DNA of 64,000 bases from Desulfuribacillus stibiiarsenatis (GCF_001742305.1 NZ_MJAT01000022.1:62001-126000), one strand, 5' to 3'. Shown: positions 24,703 to 36,446, numbered from the stretch's first letter. Translations and numbers: made by a program. The notes: generated by a model from the sequence alone, not told the origin.

Positions 24703-25878
24703 CTATTGGTTCAAGCGTTGAAACTGAAAGGTTCTGTTGGCGTAAAGCGGTATAGATGCGGCAATCACGAAGATTCCGAACAAAAGCATAGAAAAGGACA
24801 GTCCAAGATAACTCCCAGTAATTCCGAAAATCAATGAGCCACTAGCTACGGAAACATCGATTGTACTTTCTTGAATTGATAAAGCCGTTGCTCGTAATTC
24901 CTCTTTTACTAAATCTACTAGCCATGCAATGAGAACCAACAAACCACCAGAGAAACCAAAACCAGCAAACATACTACTTATAAATAGTGAGACTGGAGCA
25001 TAAGGTAGAGTAAAAAAAGCAAGGAAGCCTAGTCCGAACAGGATCATACAAGGCCAGACGACTATCAATCGCCCAAAGCGATCGGATAATTTTCCAACAG
25101 AAAGATTGGCAACAATCCCGGCAAGCGCGAAATATGTAAAAAATACTCCAGGGTTTTGTAATTGAGTCACACTAGAAATATAAATCGCGGCAAAGGTTAA
25201 CAATGCTCCGTATCCAGTAGACAATATGGCGATACCGAGATACACAGGGTATGTGTTCGGTTGCTTTAAAACTGTTTTCATCCACTGTAAGGAATGTAGT
25301 TCTTGTGACCTTTGCGCTGGCCTGGCAGTAAGGATTGAAATGAAGAAAACACCAATTAAGCCGATAGCAAAGCTAGCAAGAAACCAAGTAGTATAACCCC
25401 ATTGATTGATAATCCAATATCCTAGCGCAGGTCCTAATAGCAGACCGAAGGAATGAACCGTACGATACACGCCTAAGTATACTCCTAGCTTTGCGGGAGG
25501 CGCTATGTCAGAAACAAAGGAACTGCCACTCGAAAAGAATGCAGCTAGCCCAATGGCGTGATAGACGCGGGCTAAAGTTAATGTCGTAAAGTCATAGCTA
25601 ATCGCAAATAACAGTGGGGCAGTAGCAAAAGCAATCCCACTAATTAATAAAGGAAGCTTCCTGCCGTGGCTATCTGCCATAGGCCCGAGATACATTCGCA
25701 GAATGACAGCAGCCAAAAAATATATCGTTGCTTGTAAACCAGACAAGAATTCATTGCCACCAATAGTTAATAAATATTGAGGGAGAATGATGACAGAAGA
25801 TGAAAAATTCATCATAAAACTTAAAGTAGCCATTAGGAAAAAACCAAGATTAAAAAAATGCCTCTTAGACTGTGTCAA
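24703..25878 (-). CDS. MFS transporter, 12-TM type
   Basis: 391 aa with about 12 hydrophobic segments. Motif A is GPMADSHGRK (loop 2-3), repeated as GKLSDRFGR (loop 8-9). The LGPALGYW segment in TM5 suggests an efflux carrier (DHA1-like). Substrate unknown. Start: TTG 25878 has GAGGTG 8 bp upstream, giving a typical N-terminus; longer frames from 25905 or 25953 have no ribosome site. It lies 86 bp upstream of the EAL-HDOD gene on the same strand. Confidence 0.85.
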   Translation of the reverse strand: MTQSKRHFFNLGFFLMATLSFMMNFSSSVIILPQYLLTIGGNEFLSGLQATIYFLAAVILRMYLGPMADSHGRKLPLLISGIAFATAPLLFAISYDFTTLTLARVYHAIGLAAFFSSGSSFVSDIAPPAKLGVYLGVYRTVHSFGLLLGPALGYWIINQWGYTTWFLASFAIGLIGVFFISILTARPAQRSQELHSLQWMKTVLKQPNTYPVYLGIAILSTGYGALLTFAAIYISSVTQLQNPGVFFTYFALAGIVANLSVGKLSDRFGRLIVVWPCMILFGLGFLAFFTLPYAPVSLFISSMFAGFGFSGGLLVLIAWLVDLVKEELRATALSIQESTIDVSVASGSLIFGITGSYLGLSFSMLLFGIFVIAASIPLYANRTFQFQRLNQ

Positions 25879-25979
25879 AGATGATTCACCTCGTATAGGA
25901 ATCATTGTAACAAGTTTGTACTTTAAATTCCACTGTTTTCCTATTCGGAACATTCTTTAGTAAAAAGCATAGGAGAAAG

Positions 25980-26008
25980 TTGACATTTTATTTTAAAGGT
26001 GATTTAAT
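25980..26008 (+). promoter_or_regulatory. Promoter of the cold-shock gene
   Basis: TTGACA 25980-25985, 17 bp, TTTAAT 26003-26008. The leader is about 60 nt, with TTGGAGG before the start codon. Confidence 0.6.
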
Positions 26009-26076
26009 AAATATAAGGCGTATGTAGGTACATAACCGAAAGAAACGCTTATCAATTTTTTGGAGGTTTTATCGTA

Positions 26077-26277
26077 ATGCAAAAAGGTAAAGTTAAATGG
26101 TTTAATGCAGAAAAAGGTTTTGGTTTCATCGAAGTTGACGGAGGAAGCGATGTATTCGTTCACTTCTCAGCAATCACTGGTGACGGTTTCAAGTCTTTAG
26201 ACGAAGGTCAAGAAGTTGAGTTTGAGGTTGTTGAAGGACAACGCGGACCTCAAGCTGCTAACGTTGTAAAGTTATAA
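26077..26277 (+). CDS. Cold-shock protein (CspA/CspB family)
   Basis: 66 aa, the full length of the family. RNP1 is KGFGFIEV and RNP2 is VFVHFSAI. It binds single-stranded RNA and DNA and acts as an RNA chaperone. It has its own promoter and terminator. The DEAD-box helicase at 14.4 kb may act on the same RNAs, but they are not linked genetically. Confidence 0.97.
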   Translation: MQKGKVKWFNAEKGFGFIEVDGGSDVFVHFSAITGDGFKSLDEGQEVEFEVVEGQRGPQAANVVKL

Positions 26278-26301
26278 TTTGAAACTACAATAGTGAACTC
26301 G

Positions 26302-26329
26302 AAAACGACCTTTTATGGGTCGTTTTTTT
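26302..26329 (+). terminator. Intrinsic terminator after csp
   Basis: AAAACGACC pairs with GGGTCGTTTT around a 6-nt loop, then a T run. Confidence 0.85.
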
Positions 26330-26481
26330 CATGTAGTTTATTAATTGTTTGATAGGATTCCATGGCATTCCATTGTCTAAAAAACAACAATCAGGTAGAA
26401 TGAAAATATCAATGGAATGATGTAATGGATTAGATTGCATCCAATATCAGATAATTATAGAAGAGAAACGTGGTGTAGCCA

Positions 26482-27486
26482 ATGCAATATATACAGTACA
26501 ATCCAATGCATTATAAGGTACGCTTTTTAATCGTTGGACTTTTGATTTTTGCTCTCTTAATCATTCCTTCGCCACTGGTTTATGGTGCACAACCCGCAGA
26601 CCCTAAGTCGTTCCCTGTCATGAATCAGCATCCAGAATTGCCAACGGGTTGCGAAGCTACGGCAGCAACGATTTTGTTCCATTACCATGGAAAGCTTGTA
26701 TCTAAAGCCGAAGTGGCTCGGAAGATTCCAGTAGAGCCTGTGCCGCAGACGATTGGCGATAGAGCTGTTGGTGGCGACCCGAAGAAGGGTTTTGTAGGAG
26801 ACCCATTTAGCTCCAGTGGGTTTGGTGTGTATCATCAACCAATGGAAGCATTACTTAACGAATATTTCCCAGGGAAAGTTGTGAATCTTTCGAAAGAGCC
26901 TTTTCAATCCGTACTGGAAGAAGTACGTAAAGGTAACCCAATGATTATATGGGTAACGATTGGATTAGCGCCGACAGAGATTTCGCATTTTTGGTGGACT
27001 GAAGAAGAGCATCTAATTCAATGGAATAAGAATCTGCATACCGTAGTATTGTTCGACTATGATGAGAATTTTGCATATGTGAGTGACCCTTACACTGGGA
27101 AGATAGAATCTTATCCGAAGAATCTTCTGGAAAGACGTTGGCTTGACTTAGGTAGTAGAGCCATTGGCATTGATTTAAATCGACAACCATCAGATGTAAG
27201 CCCTGGCCAGGATGGGACGAATAATAGTGGTAATATTAGCAATACTGATTACGAGCTTGAGCGCCAGAGAATCGTGAAAGAAGCACAGTTAAAGAAAGAT
27301 CCTAAACTGCAAGCGATTGAACAAGCTGCACAAGAAGGGTCTAAACCGAAGAGTAAGCTTCCGTTGTGGTTGTTTATTGGAGCGGCGGCAATCTTGCTCA
27401 TTTCATCAACGATTTTGTTAATCATTACATTGAAAAACAGAAAAACCGCTAAACAAGAAGTGGCGCCAACAAAGGAAGAAGATTAA
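26482..27486 (+). CDS. Membrane-anchored C39-like cysteine peptidase
   Basis: 334 aa. It has an N-terminal signal or anchor (about 12-35), then a Peptidase_C39_2-type domain with LPTGCEATAA carrying the presumed catalytic Cys (near 57), LHTVVLFDYD (His) and VSDPYTG (Asp). A charged linker (240-290) and a C-terminal membrane segment (about 294-318) with a basic tail follow. The active domain should face outside. Its target is unknown; no bacteriocin genes are close. The start codon has a weak ribosome site, so the exact start is less sure. Confidence 0.8.
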   Translation: MQYIQYNPMHYKVRFLIVGLLIFALLIIPSPLVYGAQPADPKSFPVMNQHPELPTGCEATAATILFHYHGKLVSKAEVARKIPVEPVPQTIGDRAVGGDPKKGFVGDPFSSSGFGVYHQPMEALLNEYFPGKVVNLSKEPFQSVLEEVRKGNPMIIWVTIGLAPTEISHFWWTEEEHLIQWNKNLHTVVLFDYDENFAYVSDPYTGKIESYPKNLLERRWLDLGSRAIGIDLNRQPSDVSPGQDGTNNSGNISNTDYELERQRIVKEAQLKKDPKLQAIEQAAQEGSKPKSKLPLWLFIGAAAILLISSTILLIITLKNRKTAKQEVAPTKEED

Positions 27487-27508
27487 TAAGCAAAAACGAC
27501 TCGCTATG

Positions 27509-27558
27509 AACTGCACCCCAATTGTTAGACAGACCTAATAATTGGAGGTGCAGTTTTT
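27509..27558 (+). terminator. Intrinsic terminator
   Basis: Stem of about 15 bp with one bulged base (AACTGCACC...GGTGCAGTT) followed by five T residues. Confidence 0.85.
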
Positions 27559-27644
27559 ATTATTTTACCTTGTATGCAATTATAGAATCACCTTGTGTCC
27601 TTAGAACTTGGTGTTGTCGGTTTTTTATCGGAGTTGCAGAGACG

Positions 27645-28841
27645 CTACTCTGTTGCCGGTCTCTTATCGAGTACTGGATTCATAAAGAATAACAGGCCGC
27701 CGGCAATGAGGCATAGTACGGATGCAACCATAAAAGCATCTAAAAGATCAAAGTACGTGGCTAATATTGGGCCAGCAAAGGCAGCAAGCCCATACGCTTG
27801 ATACACAATTCCATAATTCATACCCAGATTTCTAGTACCATAATAGTCAGCTGTCTTTGACGGGAATAACGCGAGGAATCCGCCGAAAAAGAAGCCAACT
27901 AACGATACATTAATTAAAAATGAAAAATATGTAAGCTGAACCGAATTCATGTATAGCATAACGAGAGCGGTCAATAAATAGATAAGGGTAATCGTAAACT
28001 TTCGCCCTAGGCGATCGGAAATGATGCCCCAAATAATTCTTCCTGCTGCATTTAACAATGCGATGGTGATAATCGCGTTCCCTGCCGTGCTGGCATCTAG
28101 CCCTACCAACGTAACCCCAATATCAACGGCAAGACTAATGACGAGTAAGCCAGTCATACACCCGATGAAATAAATAATCCAAATCATGTAGAACTGATGA
28201 GTCTTCAACATTTCCACCGTTGTATACTCTTGTTTGATAGTGATAGCAGTAGAGTTCCTACCGTCTGGTACGAAGTCAACCGGTGGGTTTACTAAAAACT
28301 GTGAGCCAATCACAATGGCGATGGCATAGATAATGCCGAGATAGAGGAACGTGTCCATAACCCCTACATTTTCAATCAAGCTAACAATGATCGGTTTGAA
28401 CAGCAAACCGCCTGCACCAAATCCTGCTACGGCAACACCTGTAATCAGTCCGCGCTTGTCAGGAAACCATTTCACGCAGGTTGCTAGTGGACAAACATAG
28501 GCAGCGCCAATCCCTGCTCCACCTACAACGCCATAATAAAAGTACAATTGATAAATCGACGTAGCAGTACTTGCGAGTAACAATCCAACACCAAGTAAGA
28601 TTCCCCCACCCATTGCCACAAGACGTGGACCAATACGATCCTGCAGCTTTCCAGCTATAATAGTGAAAAAGGCAAACGTAGCTATCGTAATCGAAAACGT
28701 TAATACAACATCTTCGCGATTCCAGCCAAATGCCTCAACGAGGGGCTTGTTGAACAAACTCCATGCATAAACTGCACCTAAACACAATTGAATGAGTACA
28801 GCGCCAAAAACTACACTCCATCGATTTCTGATTTTAGTCAT
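27645..28841 (-). CDS. OFA family MFS transporter (oxalate/formate antiporter-like)
   Basis: 398 aa, 12 hydrophobic segments. The N-terminus RNRWSVVFGAVLIQLCLGAVYAWSLF-type text, GPRLVAMGGG, YVCPLATCVKWFPDKRG and GRIIWGIISDRLGRK are typical of the oxalate:formate antiporter (OxlT/YhjX) group. Members carry various mono- or dicarboxylates; the substrate is not assignable. Start: ATG 28841 has AGAGGAG 7 bp upstream; the frame opens 31 codons earlier without support. Confidence 0.85.
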   Translation of the reverse strand: MTKIRNRWSVVFGAVLIQLCLGAVYAWSLFNKPLVEAFGWNREDVVLTFSITIATFAFFTIIAGKLQDRIGPRLVAMGGGILLGVGLLLASTATSIYQLYFYYGVVGGAGIGAAYVCPLATCVKWFPDKRGLITGVAVAGFGAGGLLFKPIIVSLIENVGVMDTFLYLGIIYAIAIVIGSQFLVNPPVDFVPDGRNSTAITIKQEYTTVEMLKTHQFYMIWIIYFIGCMTGLLVISLAVDIGVTLVGLDASTAGNAIITIALLNAAGRIIWGIISDRLGRKFTITLIYLLTALVMLYMNSVQLTYFSFLINVSLVGFFFGGFLALFPSKTADYYGTRNLGMNYGIVYQAYGLAAFAGPILATYFDLLDAFMVASVLCLIAGGLLFFMNPVLDKRPATE

Positions 28842-28858
28842 CTTTAGTCTCCTCTTGA

Positions 28859-28895
28859 TGCAAAGGCTTTGGGCCTTACATATAATGCCTTTGCA
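28859..28895. promoter_or_regulatory. Inverted repeat upstream of the OFA carrier
   Basis: Perfect 9-bp arms TGCAAAGGC/GCCTTTGCA, 19 bp apart, begin 18 bp before the OFA start codon. They could be a regulator site or a leader hairpin near the ribosome site. Confidence 0.5.
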
Positions 28896-29048
28896 ATTAT
28901 ACAAAAAAGTTGGAAAAAGGAAAAGAGATTCCATTGATTTTTTCTAGAAAGTAAGGTTATAATGTTTTTTATTTACTTCTACTACATTTGTTTAACTGTA
29001 GTAAACGTGCAAGAGTCGTATGAATAACAAAATAAATAAAAAATATTA

Positions 29049-29115
29049 ACTCATATAATAGTGGGGATATGGCCTGCGAGTTTCTACCAGCTACCGCAAA
29101 TAGTTGACTATGAGT
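29049..29115 (+). promoter_or_regulatory. Purine riboswitch aptamer, guanine type
   Basis: P1 arms ACTCATA (29049-29055) and TATGAGT (29109-29115) close a three-way junction with the class signatures TATAAT, GATATGG, GTTTCTACC, CCGCAAA and GACTATG. The discriminating base after GA in the last block (position 74 of the xpt aptamer) is C, so guanine or hypoxanthine is predicted rather than adenine. It controls xpt and the permease. Confidence 0.95.
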
Positions 29116-29184
29116 GAAATGATTGATTTTTAAGTGTATGATTATTTGTCATCGAGACTTAGAATGATGTCTTTTTCACTTTTG

Positions 29185-29212
29185 AAAAGGGACATGCATG
29201 CTGGGTCTTTTT
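29185..29212 (+). terminator. Riboswitch expression-platform terminator
   Basis: AAAGGGAC pairs with GTCTTTTT (two G-T pairs), ending in T residues, about 70 nt after the aptamer and 77 bp before xpt. This fits a ligand-dependent OFF switch. Confidence 0.6.
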
Positions 29213-29258
29213 CAATATCTGTTTTTACTAGTTTTCCAATGGAAACCATAATTATTAG

Positions 29259-31407
<2,149 letters not shown>

Positions 31408-31515
31408 ACATAATTAAGATGAATAATGAGTTATAAGTAATAAAGCTATAACGAGAACTTGGGTAAATAAAAAGGTAGAATAATACACGGTATCAAAAAC
31501 AAAGTAACAAAACAA

Positions 31516-31563
31516 AAAACAAGGACAAAGTGCGAATGCTAAACGCTTTGTCCTTGTTTTCTG
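31516..31563. terminator. Bidirectional terminator
   Basis: Perfect 15-bp stem (arms 31516-31530 and 31546-31560) with A-rich and T-rich flanks on both sides. It serves the permease operon and the convergent nitroreductase. Confidence 0.85.
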
Positions 31564-31608
31564 TCGATTAGTATATAATTACCACTCGTTTAATTGTCTC
31601 TTAGAATA

Positions 31609-32112
31609 TTACCAAGTATCTGAATGCACGCGAGCATCGTTATATCGATCTGCAGGAGGCTTAGTCTCCGCTGGGTGTCCAATTGGAATGACTGCTAAAG
31701 GAATCACATGCTCAGGAATATTCAGCAATTTACGGAAATCCTCTGCTTTTGCAGATTCTTCTGGATAGATACCGACCCATACTGCACCTAGACCTAAATC
31801 TTCTACAGCAATCAAGATGTTCTGAATCGCTGCAGAGCAGTCCTGAACCCAATACCCCTTATAGCGTTCTATTGTAGGATCACCACATACCACAATTGCT
31901 AACGGAGCATCCTTCATCATGTTGGAATACGGATGAATCTTCGGAATTTCGTTAAGGATTGAGCGCTTTCTAATCACAATAAAATGCCACGGCTGCTGAT
32001 TGCCGGCGGAAGGCGCACTCATAGCTGCTTTTAGGATGGATTGCACGTCTTGCTCTGAAACATCCTGCTTTGTGTATTTTCTAATACTTCTTCTCTTTAA
32101 AATAGCCTCCAT
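31609..32112 (-). CDS. Nitroreductase family flavoprotein
   Basis: 167 aa, FMN-dependent type. The N-terminal RRSIRKYTKQDV, the SAPSAGNQQPWHF block and GLGAVWVGIYP are typical FMN-contact sequences. It catalyses NAD(P)H-dependent reduction of nitro compounds, quinones or related acceptors. The physiological substrate is unknown. Short relative to NfsA, normal for this small subgroup. It stands alone. Confidence 0.9.
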   Translation of the reverse strand: MEAILKRRSIRKYTKQDVSEQDVQSILKAAMSAPSAGNQQPWHFIVIRKRSILNEIPKIHPYSNMMKDAPLAIVVCGDPTIERYKGYWVQDCSAAIQNILIAVEDLGLGAVWVGIYPEESAKAEDFRKLLNIPEHVIPLAVIPIGHPAETKPPADRYNDARVHSDTW

Positions 32113-32287
32113 ATGTATTACCTACCTTCCTTTGTGTACTTATTATCATTATATGAAATACTAGAGTATACGTAAAATAATTATGTGTATTTTAGAGCGT
32201 AATCTAGAGTTATCAGATCGGACTTATAGTATAATATGACTACAAGTTTCTTTACATTATTATTTCAATAGAAGGGTGATTGCCTAT

Positions 32288-33142
32288 ATGAAAAAAATTA
32301 TTATCCTCGACCCGATTAAAATGGCACGTGACCGTGTACGCGCAATCACGGATAAGCATCAACACTTATTATTAGAGGCGGAAAATGTAACGCGTTTCTT
32401 TGATTTACTAACAGAGACTCGGTATGATGTGGACCTCGTCATTGTTGATGTGCAGGTAGAAGAAAATGGTTTTGATGTCATTTCCAAGCTAAAAGAAAAA
32501 AATCCTCTCGTCCCAGTGGTAGTCGTTACAGGCGAAACCAACCGAAATGCATTTATAAAAGGCATTCGCGCTGGTGCGGAAGATTATATATTAAAACCAT
32601 ATGAAGACTTCGTTTTGGAACAGAGAATCGTTAAGATTTTGGGTACTATTAATCAGTCTTTAGATACCTTTGCTCAATCGGTTCAAGCGGTGAATCTTTC
32701 ACTCGATCAATACTTGCGTGGAGAGATTCGAAAGGCTCAAAAGGCAAATATTTCATTATCGATAGTCTTAACAACATTTTTTGCTACACAGATGGATTAT
32801 AACGACAAAGTTGAACAAAAATATCGTAAGCGCAGTTTATATTTGTATGAACAGTTGAAAAAAGTATTTTGGGAAACTGATATTTTTCTTCCTTACGGTT
32901 CCCAAACATTTATTGGTATCTTCCCTTTTTGTGATCCTGAACACACGCATATCGTCAATGATAAAATTCATGCTAAATATCTGGAAATACTAGAAATTAA
33001 TGAACAATATCGAGAGTTTGCCGTAGAAAATTCATGGGTTTCTTTTCCAGAGGATGGAACCACACGTGAGAATCTCCTTGATACGCTCATTGAGAGAGCT
33101 ACAAACGCAATGCGAAATAGGAAACATAGGTCAATTATATAA
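32288..33142 (+). CDS. Receiver domain fused to a degenerate GGDEF-like domain
   Basis: 284 aa. Residues 1-120 are a receiver: VIVDVQ carries the phospho-acceptor Asp, VVTGE and the KPY loop follow. Residues about 145-280 keep GGDEF-like framework text (WETDIFLPYGSQTFIGIFP, VSFPEDGTTRENLLDTLIERATNAM) but the GGDEF signature is missing. It is therefore unlikely to make c-di-GMP and may bind a partner or ligand. No histidine kinase is adjacent. Start: ATG 32288 has AGAAGGGTGAT upstream, better than GTG 32276. Confidence 0.8.
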   Translation: MKKIIILDPIKMARDRVRAITDKHQHLLLEAENVTRFFDLLTETRYDVDLVIVDVQVEENGFDVISKLKEKNPLVPVVVVTGETNRNAFIKGIRAGAEDYILKPYEDFVLEQRIVKILGTINQSLDTFAQSVQAVNLSLDQYLRGEIRKAQKANISLSIVLTTFFATQMDYNDKVEQKYRKRSLYLYEQLKKVFWETDIFLPYGSQTFIGIFPFCDPEHTHIVNDKIHAKYLEILEINEQYREFAVENSWVSFPEDGTTRENLLDTLIERATNAMRNRKHRSII

Positions 33143-33279
33143 ACCAATAATAGAATATTCAATCAATTGTGTATTTTTGGAATACTCTTTTAAATTGCAT
33201 TTTCTCCTTTTTTATGAAGAATATATAGTATAGGACATTTTAACATATTAAATCATCAACGAATGAAAGGGAGAAGAAA

Positions 33280-34467
33280 ATGCAAAAATTTGGTTTATTG
33301 CCGAGGTTGATTCTTGCAATAGTTCTGGGTATCGCTTTAGGGGCTTACGCACCAGAGTTTATTGTGCGTATTCTCGTTACGTTCAATGGCATTTTTGGTA
33401 GCTTTTTAGGATTTATTATTCCTTTAATCATTTTAGGATTCATTGCTCCAGGTATTGGGGAGCTAGGAGCTCGTGCAGGGAAAATGCTAGGTATTACAGC
33501 AGGGTTAGCTTATGCATCGACAATCATTGCTGGAACACTTGCGTTTTTCGTATCATCATTAGTTCTACCACAAATGATTGAAGTTGGTAGTTTCTTAACA
33601 TCAGGAATTGCTGATGCAGAAGCGGCTAATGTAAAACCTATCATTGAGTTAGCGTTCCCTCCAATTATGGGTGTAATGACAGCTCTATTATTAGCGTTTA
33701 CATTAGGACTAGGTATTGCAGCAATTCAAGGCGACACATTACGTAAGTTCATGAATGATTTCCAAGAAATTGTGAAAAAAGTCATTACAAATGTTATTAT
33801 TCCGTTACTTCCAATTCATATTATGGGTATCTTTGCAAACATGACGTATGGTGGCAAAACAGCTATGATTCTATCTGTATTTGCGAAAGTTTTCGTTATG
33901 ATTGTTTTATTACACATTACGTATCTATTGATTCAATACACGGTTGCTGGTTCTGTTGCTGGAGCAAATCCATTCCGTTTAATCAAAACAATGCTTCCTG
34001 CATATTTCACAGCGATTGGAACCCAATCGTCAGCGGCTACAATTCCAGTTACACTTCGTCAAACAAAGCGTAATGGTATTAACGAAGACGTAGCAGATTT
34101 TGCAGTGCCATTATGTGCTACCATCCATTTATCAGGGAGTACAATCACATTAGTAAGCTGTGCAATGGCAGTTATGCTATTGAATGATATGCCTACAACT
34201 TTTACGGCGATGTTCCCGTTTATTCTTATGCTTGGTGTTACAATGGTTGCAGCGCCAGGTGTTCCGGGTGGGGCAGTTATGGCTGCATTAGGTTTACTTG
34301 AGTCAATGCTAATGTTTGACCCGACTTTAACAGCATTAATGATTGCCTTATACCTTGCACAAGATAGCTTCGGAACTGCTGGTAACGTAACTGGGGATGG
34401 AGCATTAGCGACAATCATCAATCGTATTTCTGGCCACAAGCTGGAGAAAGTAAGCGAAGAAGTATAA
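33280..34467 (+). CDS. Dicarboxylate/amino acid:cation symporter (DAACS)
   Basis: 395 aa with about eight TM helices and two re-entrant hairpins. The serine-rich HP1 motif reads GTQSSAATIPVT, HP2 carries PGVPGGAV, and NVTGDGA lies in TM8. This is the GltP/DctA fold: uptake of C4-dicarboxylates, glutamate, aspartate or serine with Na+ or H+. The substrate is not determined. Strong SD (AAAGGGAG) and own terminator. Confidence 0.92.
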   Translation: MQKFGLLPRLILAIVLGIALGAYAPEFIVRILVTFNGIFGSFLGFIIPLIILGFIAPGIGELGARAGKMLGITAGLAYASTIIAGTLAFFVSSLVLPQMIEVGSFLTSGIADAEAANVKPIIELAFPPIMGVMTALLLAFTLGLGIAAIQGDTLRKFMNDFQEIVKKVITNVIIPLLPIHIMGIFANMTYGGKTAMILSVFAKVFVMIVLLHITYLLIQYTVAGSVAGANPFRLIKTMLPAYFTAIGTQSSAATIPVTLRQTKRNGINEDVADFAVPLCATIHLSGSTITLVSCAMAVMLLNDMPTTFTAMFPFILMLGVTMVAAPGVPGGAVMAALGLLESMLMFDPTLTALMIALYLAQDSFGTAGNVTGDGALATIINRISGHKLEKVSEEV

Positions 34468-34504
34468 TACGATATCGAAGAAAAGTAAAATATAGATATT
34501 TTGG

Positions 34505-34540
34505 CACCGATTGACTTCATTGTCTGTCGGTGTTTTTTTT
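34505..34540 (+). terminator. Intrinsic terminator after symporter
   Basis: CACCGA/TCGGTG stem with a 16-nt loop followed by eight T residues. Confidence 0.8.
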
Positions 34541-34647
34541 GCACCTTCTTGTCAAAAAATATTTACGCAGAAGCGATGAATATTCACTGTATATCCCTTA
34601 ATAGACTTATATATAGACAGCTAAGTACGTTTAAGGGGGAGTATACT

Positions 34648-35754
34648 ATCGCACAGATACTATCGGTTGGTTTAAGTAATCCGCCTTACGAGGTCACACA
34701 AGATACAACCAGAAGCTTTGTGAAAAGATTGTTTTCAGAGCACCATGCAGATATCGAACGTTTACTCAGCATTGTGCAAAATGGTGAGATAGACAGGAGA
34801 TATGTATCGGCACCACTAGCGTGGTTTGATAAAGAGCATACCTTTGAAGAGAAGAATAAATTATTTATCGAGATGGCAACCCATCATGGAATAAAAGCCA
34901 TCGATGCTTGCTTAAATGCCAAACATTTTATTCGTGAGTCCATAGGATATCAAGAGATAGATGCGATTTTCTTTATTACTAGCACGGGGATAGCAACACC
35001 AACGATTGATGCGAAGATCATGAATCATTGCGCATTCTCACAACATACAAAACGCATCCCGATATGGGGCATTGGTTGCGCGGGTGGGGTATCGGGGGTC
35101 TCTCGAGCATATGAATATTGCAGAGCATATCCAGCAGCGAATGTCTTGGTACTATGTATAGAATTATGTAGCCTAACATTCCAGAAGAACGACTATTCGA
35201 AAAGTAATTTAATTGGTGCATCGCTTTTTGCTGATGGGGCGGCCTGTGTACTTGTTTCGGGAGAGCGCTCTAAGCTAGTAGAAAGGGAAAAGAGTACACA
35301 GAATAGCACTAACAAGGCCCACCCACGGATTTTAGACACAATGTCCACCTTTATGCCGGATTCTGAAGATGTCATGGGCTGGGACGTTCGGAATAACGGA
35401 TTGTACGTAATCTTCTCTAAAGATATCCCGACAATTATTCGTAGCTGGTTAAGTCCGAATGTAGAGAAATTCTTAAATCGCCACTCTTTAAAATCTGATG
35501 ATATTCAGCACTTTGTAGCCCATCCAGGAGGAAAGAAAGTCATTGAAGCATACTATGAAGCTTTGTCTTTACCTTCTGATAAAACATTGCCATCACGTAC
35601 GATTCTTCGAAATTACGGCAACATGTCATCGCCTACAGTGATATTCGTCTTGGAATCGATTATGAATAGTAGTGCGAAGGAAGATGATTTAGGCTTAATG
35701 CTTGCACTCGGACCAGGCTTTAGCTCAGAATTGATTTTATTAGAGTGGACCTAA
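34648..35754 (+). CDS. bpsA: Type III polyketide synthase (BpsA-like), apparent AUC start
   Basis: 368 aa from AUC, close to the size of Bacillus BpsA (about 365). Catalytic Cys is in GIGCAGGVSG, His in FVAHPGGKKVIE, Asn in NYGNMSSPT. It extends long-chain acyl-CoA with malonyl-CoA into alkylpyrones or alkylresorcinols, membrane lipids. AAGGGGGAG (34633-34641) lies 6 bp before ATC 34648, and the product then begins like relatives (IAQILSVG). The nearest canonical in-frame start is ATG 34576, with no ribosome site; it would add 24 residues foreign to the family. bpsB follows. Confidence 0.9.
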   Translation: MAQILSVGLSNPPYEVTQDTTRSFVKRLFSEHHADIERLLSIVQNGEIDRRYVSAPLAWFDKEHTFEEKNKLFIEMATHHGIKAIDACLNAKHFIRESIGYQEIDAIFFITSTGIATPTIDAKIMNHCAFSQHTKRIPIWGIGCAGGVSGVSRAYEYCRAYPAANVLVLCIELCSLTFQKNDYSKSNLIGASLFADGAACVLVSGERSKLVEREKSTQNSTNKAHPRILDTMSTFMPDSEDVMGWDVRNNGLYVIFSKDIPTIIRSWLSPNVEKFLNRHSLKSDDIQHFVAHPGGKKVIEAYYEALSLPSDKTLPSRTILRNYGNMSSPTVIFVLESIMNSSAKEDDLGLMLALGPGFSSELILLEWT

Positions 35755-35828
35755 TAAAGAAAGTAATATTAGAATGGTATAGAAATTAAAAGGCAACACT
35801 AGGATTAAAAATTTGAAAAGGTGATCCT

Positions 35829-36359
35829 ATGTTGTTTTTTCTTTGTCTATTCTTATTTGTAGTTTTACAGCGACTTGCAGAACTTCAACTCGCAAAACGC
35901 AATGAACGCTGGATGCTTTCCCAAGGAGCTGAAGAGTCTGGGCAAAGCCATTATCCATACATTGTAGCTTTGCATGTCTTATTTCTTGCTTCTTACTTTG
36001 TCGAAGTAATGAGTACAGGTGCTCAACGTATTACTGGGTGGTGGATTCCATTCTCTGCTTTTATGCTTGCACAGGCACTTAGAGTATGGACACTGAGGTC
36101 GTTGGGGAAATATTGGAATACCAAAATATTAGTGCTTCCATCTGCCACACTTGTGAGCAGAGGACCATATAAATATATTAGGCATCCTAATTACTTGATT
36201 GTAGCACTGGAGATTCTTGCACTTCCTATGATTTTTGGTGCGTTTTATACGGCAGCTATTTTTACAATATCTAATGCAGCATTGCTACTATTTATAAGGA
36301 TTCCAGAGGAAGAAAAGGCACTTAAAAAAGTTCGTGAAAAAAATCACGAAATTGGGTAA
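35829..36359 (+). CDS. bpsB: Isoprenylcysteine methyltransferase-like protein (BpsB/YpbQ)
   Basis: 176 aa membrane protein with about four helices and the ICMT-type signature GPYKYIRHPNYL. In Bacillus, BpsB methylates alkylpyrones made by BpsA; the gene order here is the same. It follows bpsA after 74 bp with AAAGGTGAT upstream. The last residues lack the usual basic/EE end motif only partly (EEEKAL is present). Confidence 0.88.
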   Translation: MLFFLCLFLFVVLQRLAELQLAKRNERWMLSQGAEESGQSHYPYIVALHVLFLASYFVEVMSTGAQRITGWWIPFSAFMLAQALRVWTLRSLGKYWNTKILVLPSATLVSRGPYKYIRHPNYLIVALEILALPMIFGAFYTAAIFTISNAALLLFIRIPEEEKALKKVREKNHEIG

Positions 36360-36366
36360 AAGTGTA

Positions 36367-36395
36367 TTGTAAAAAGTGAGATTCTCTTGTATAAT
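36367..36395 (+). promoter_or_regulatory. Promoter of ndh
   Basis: TTGTAA 36367-36372, 17 bp, TATAAT 36390-36395; predicted start near 36402. Repeat copy B then lies in the leader. Confidence 0.7.
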
Positions 36396-36409
36396 CTTTC
36401 TTAACAGTA

Positions 36410-36431
36410 TGTGAATGTGAGAACATTCACA
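36410..36431. promoter_or_regulatory. Operator-like inverted repeat before ndh
   Basis: TGTGAATGT/ACATTCACA, perfect 9-bp arms, 4 bp apart, about 8 bp after the predicted transcription start. The outer TGTGAA/TTCACA halves equal those before the cytochrome genes, but the spacing differs. Rex controls ndh in Bacillus, so a redox regulator is a fair guess. A transcript hairpin is an alternative. Confidence 0.55.
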
Positions 36432-36446
36432 AAGTTGTACATACTA

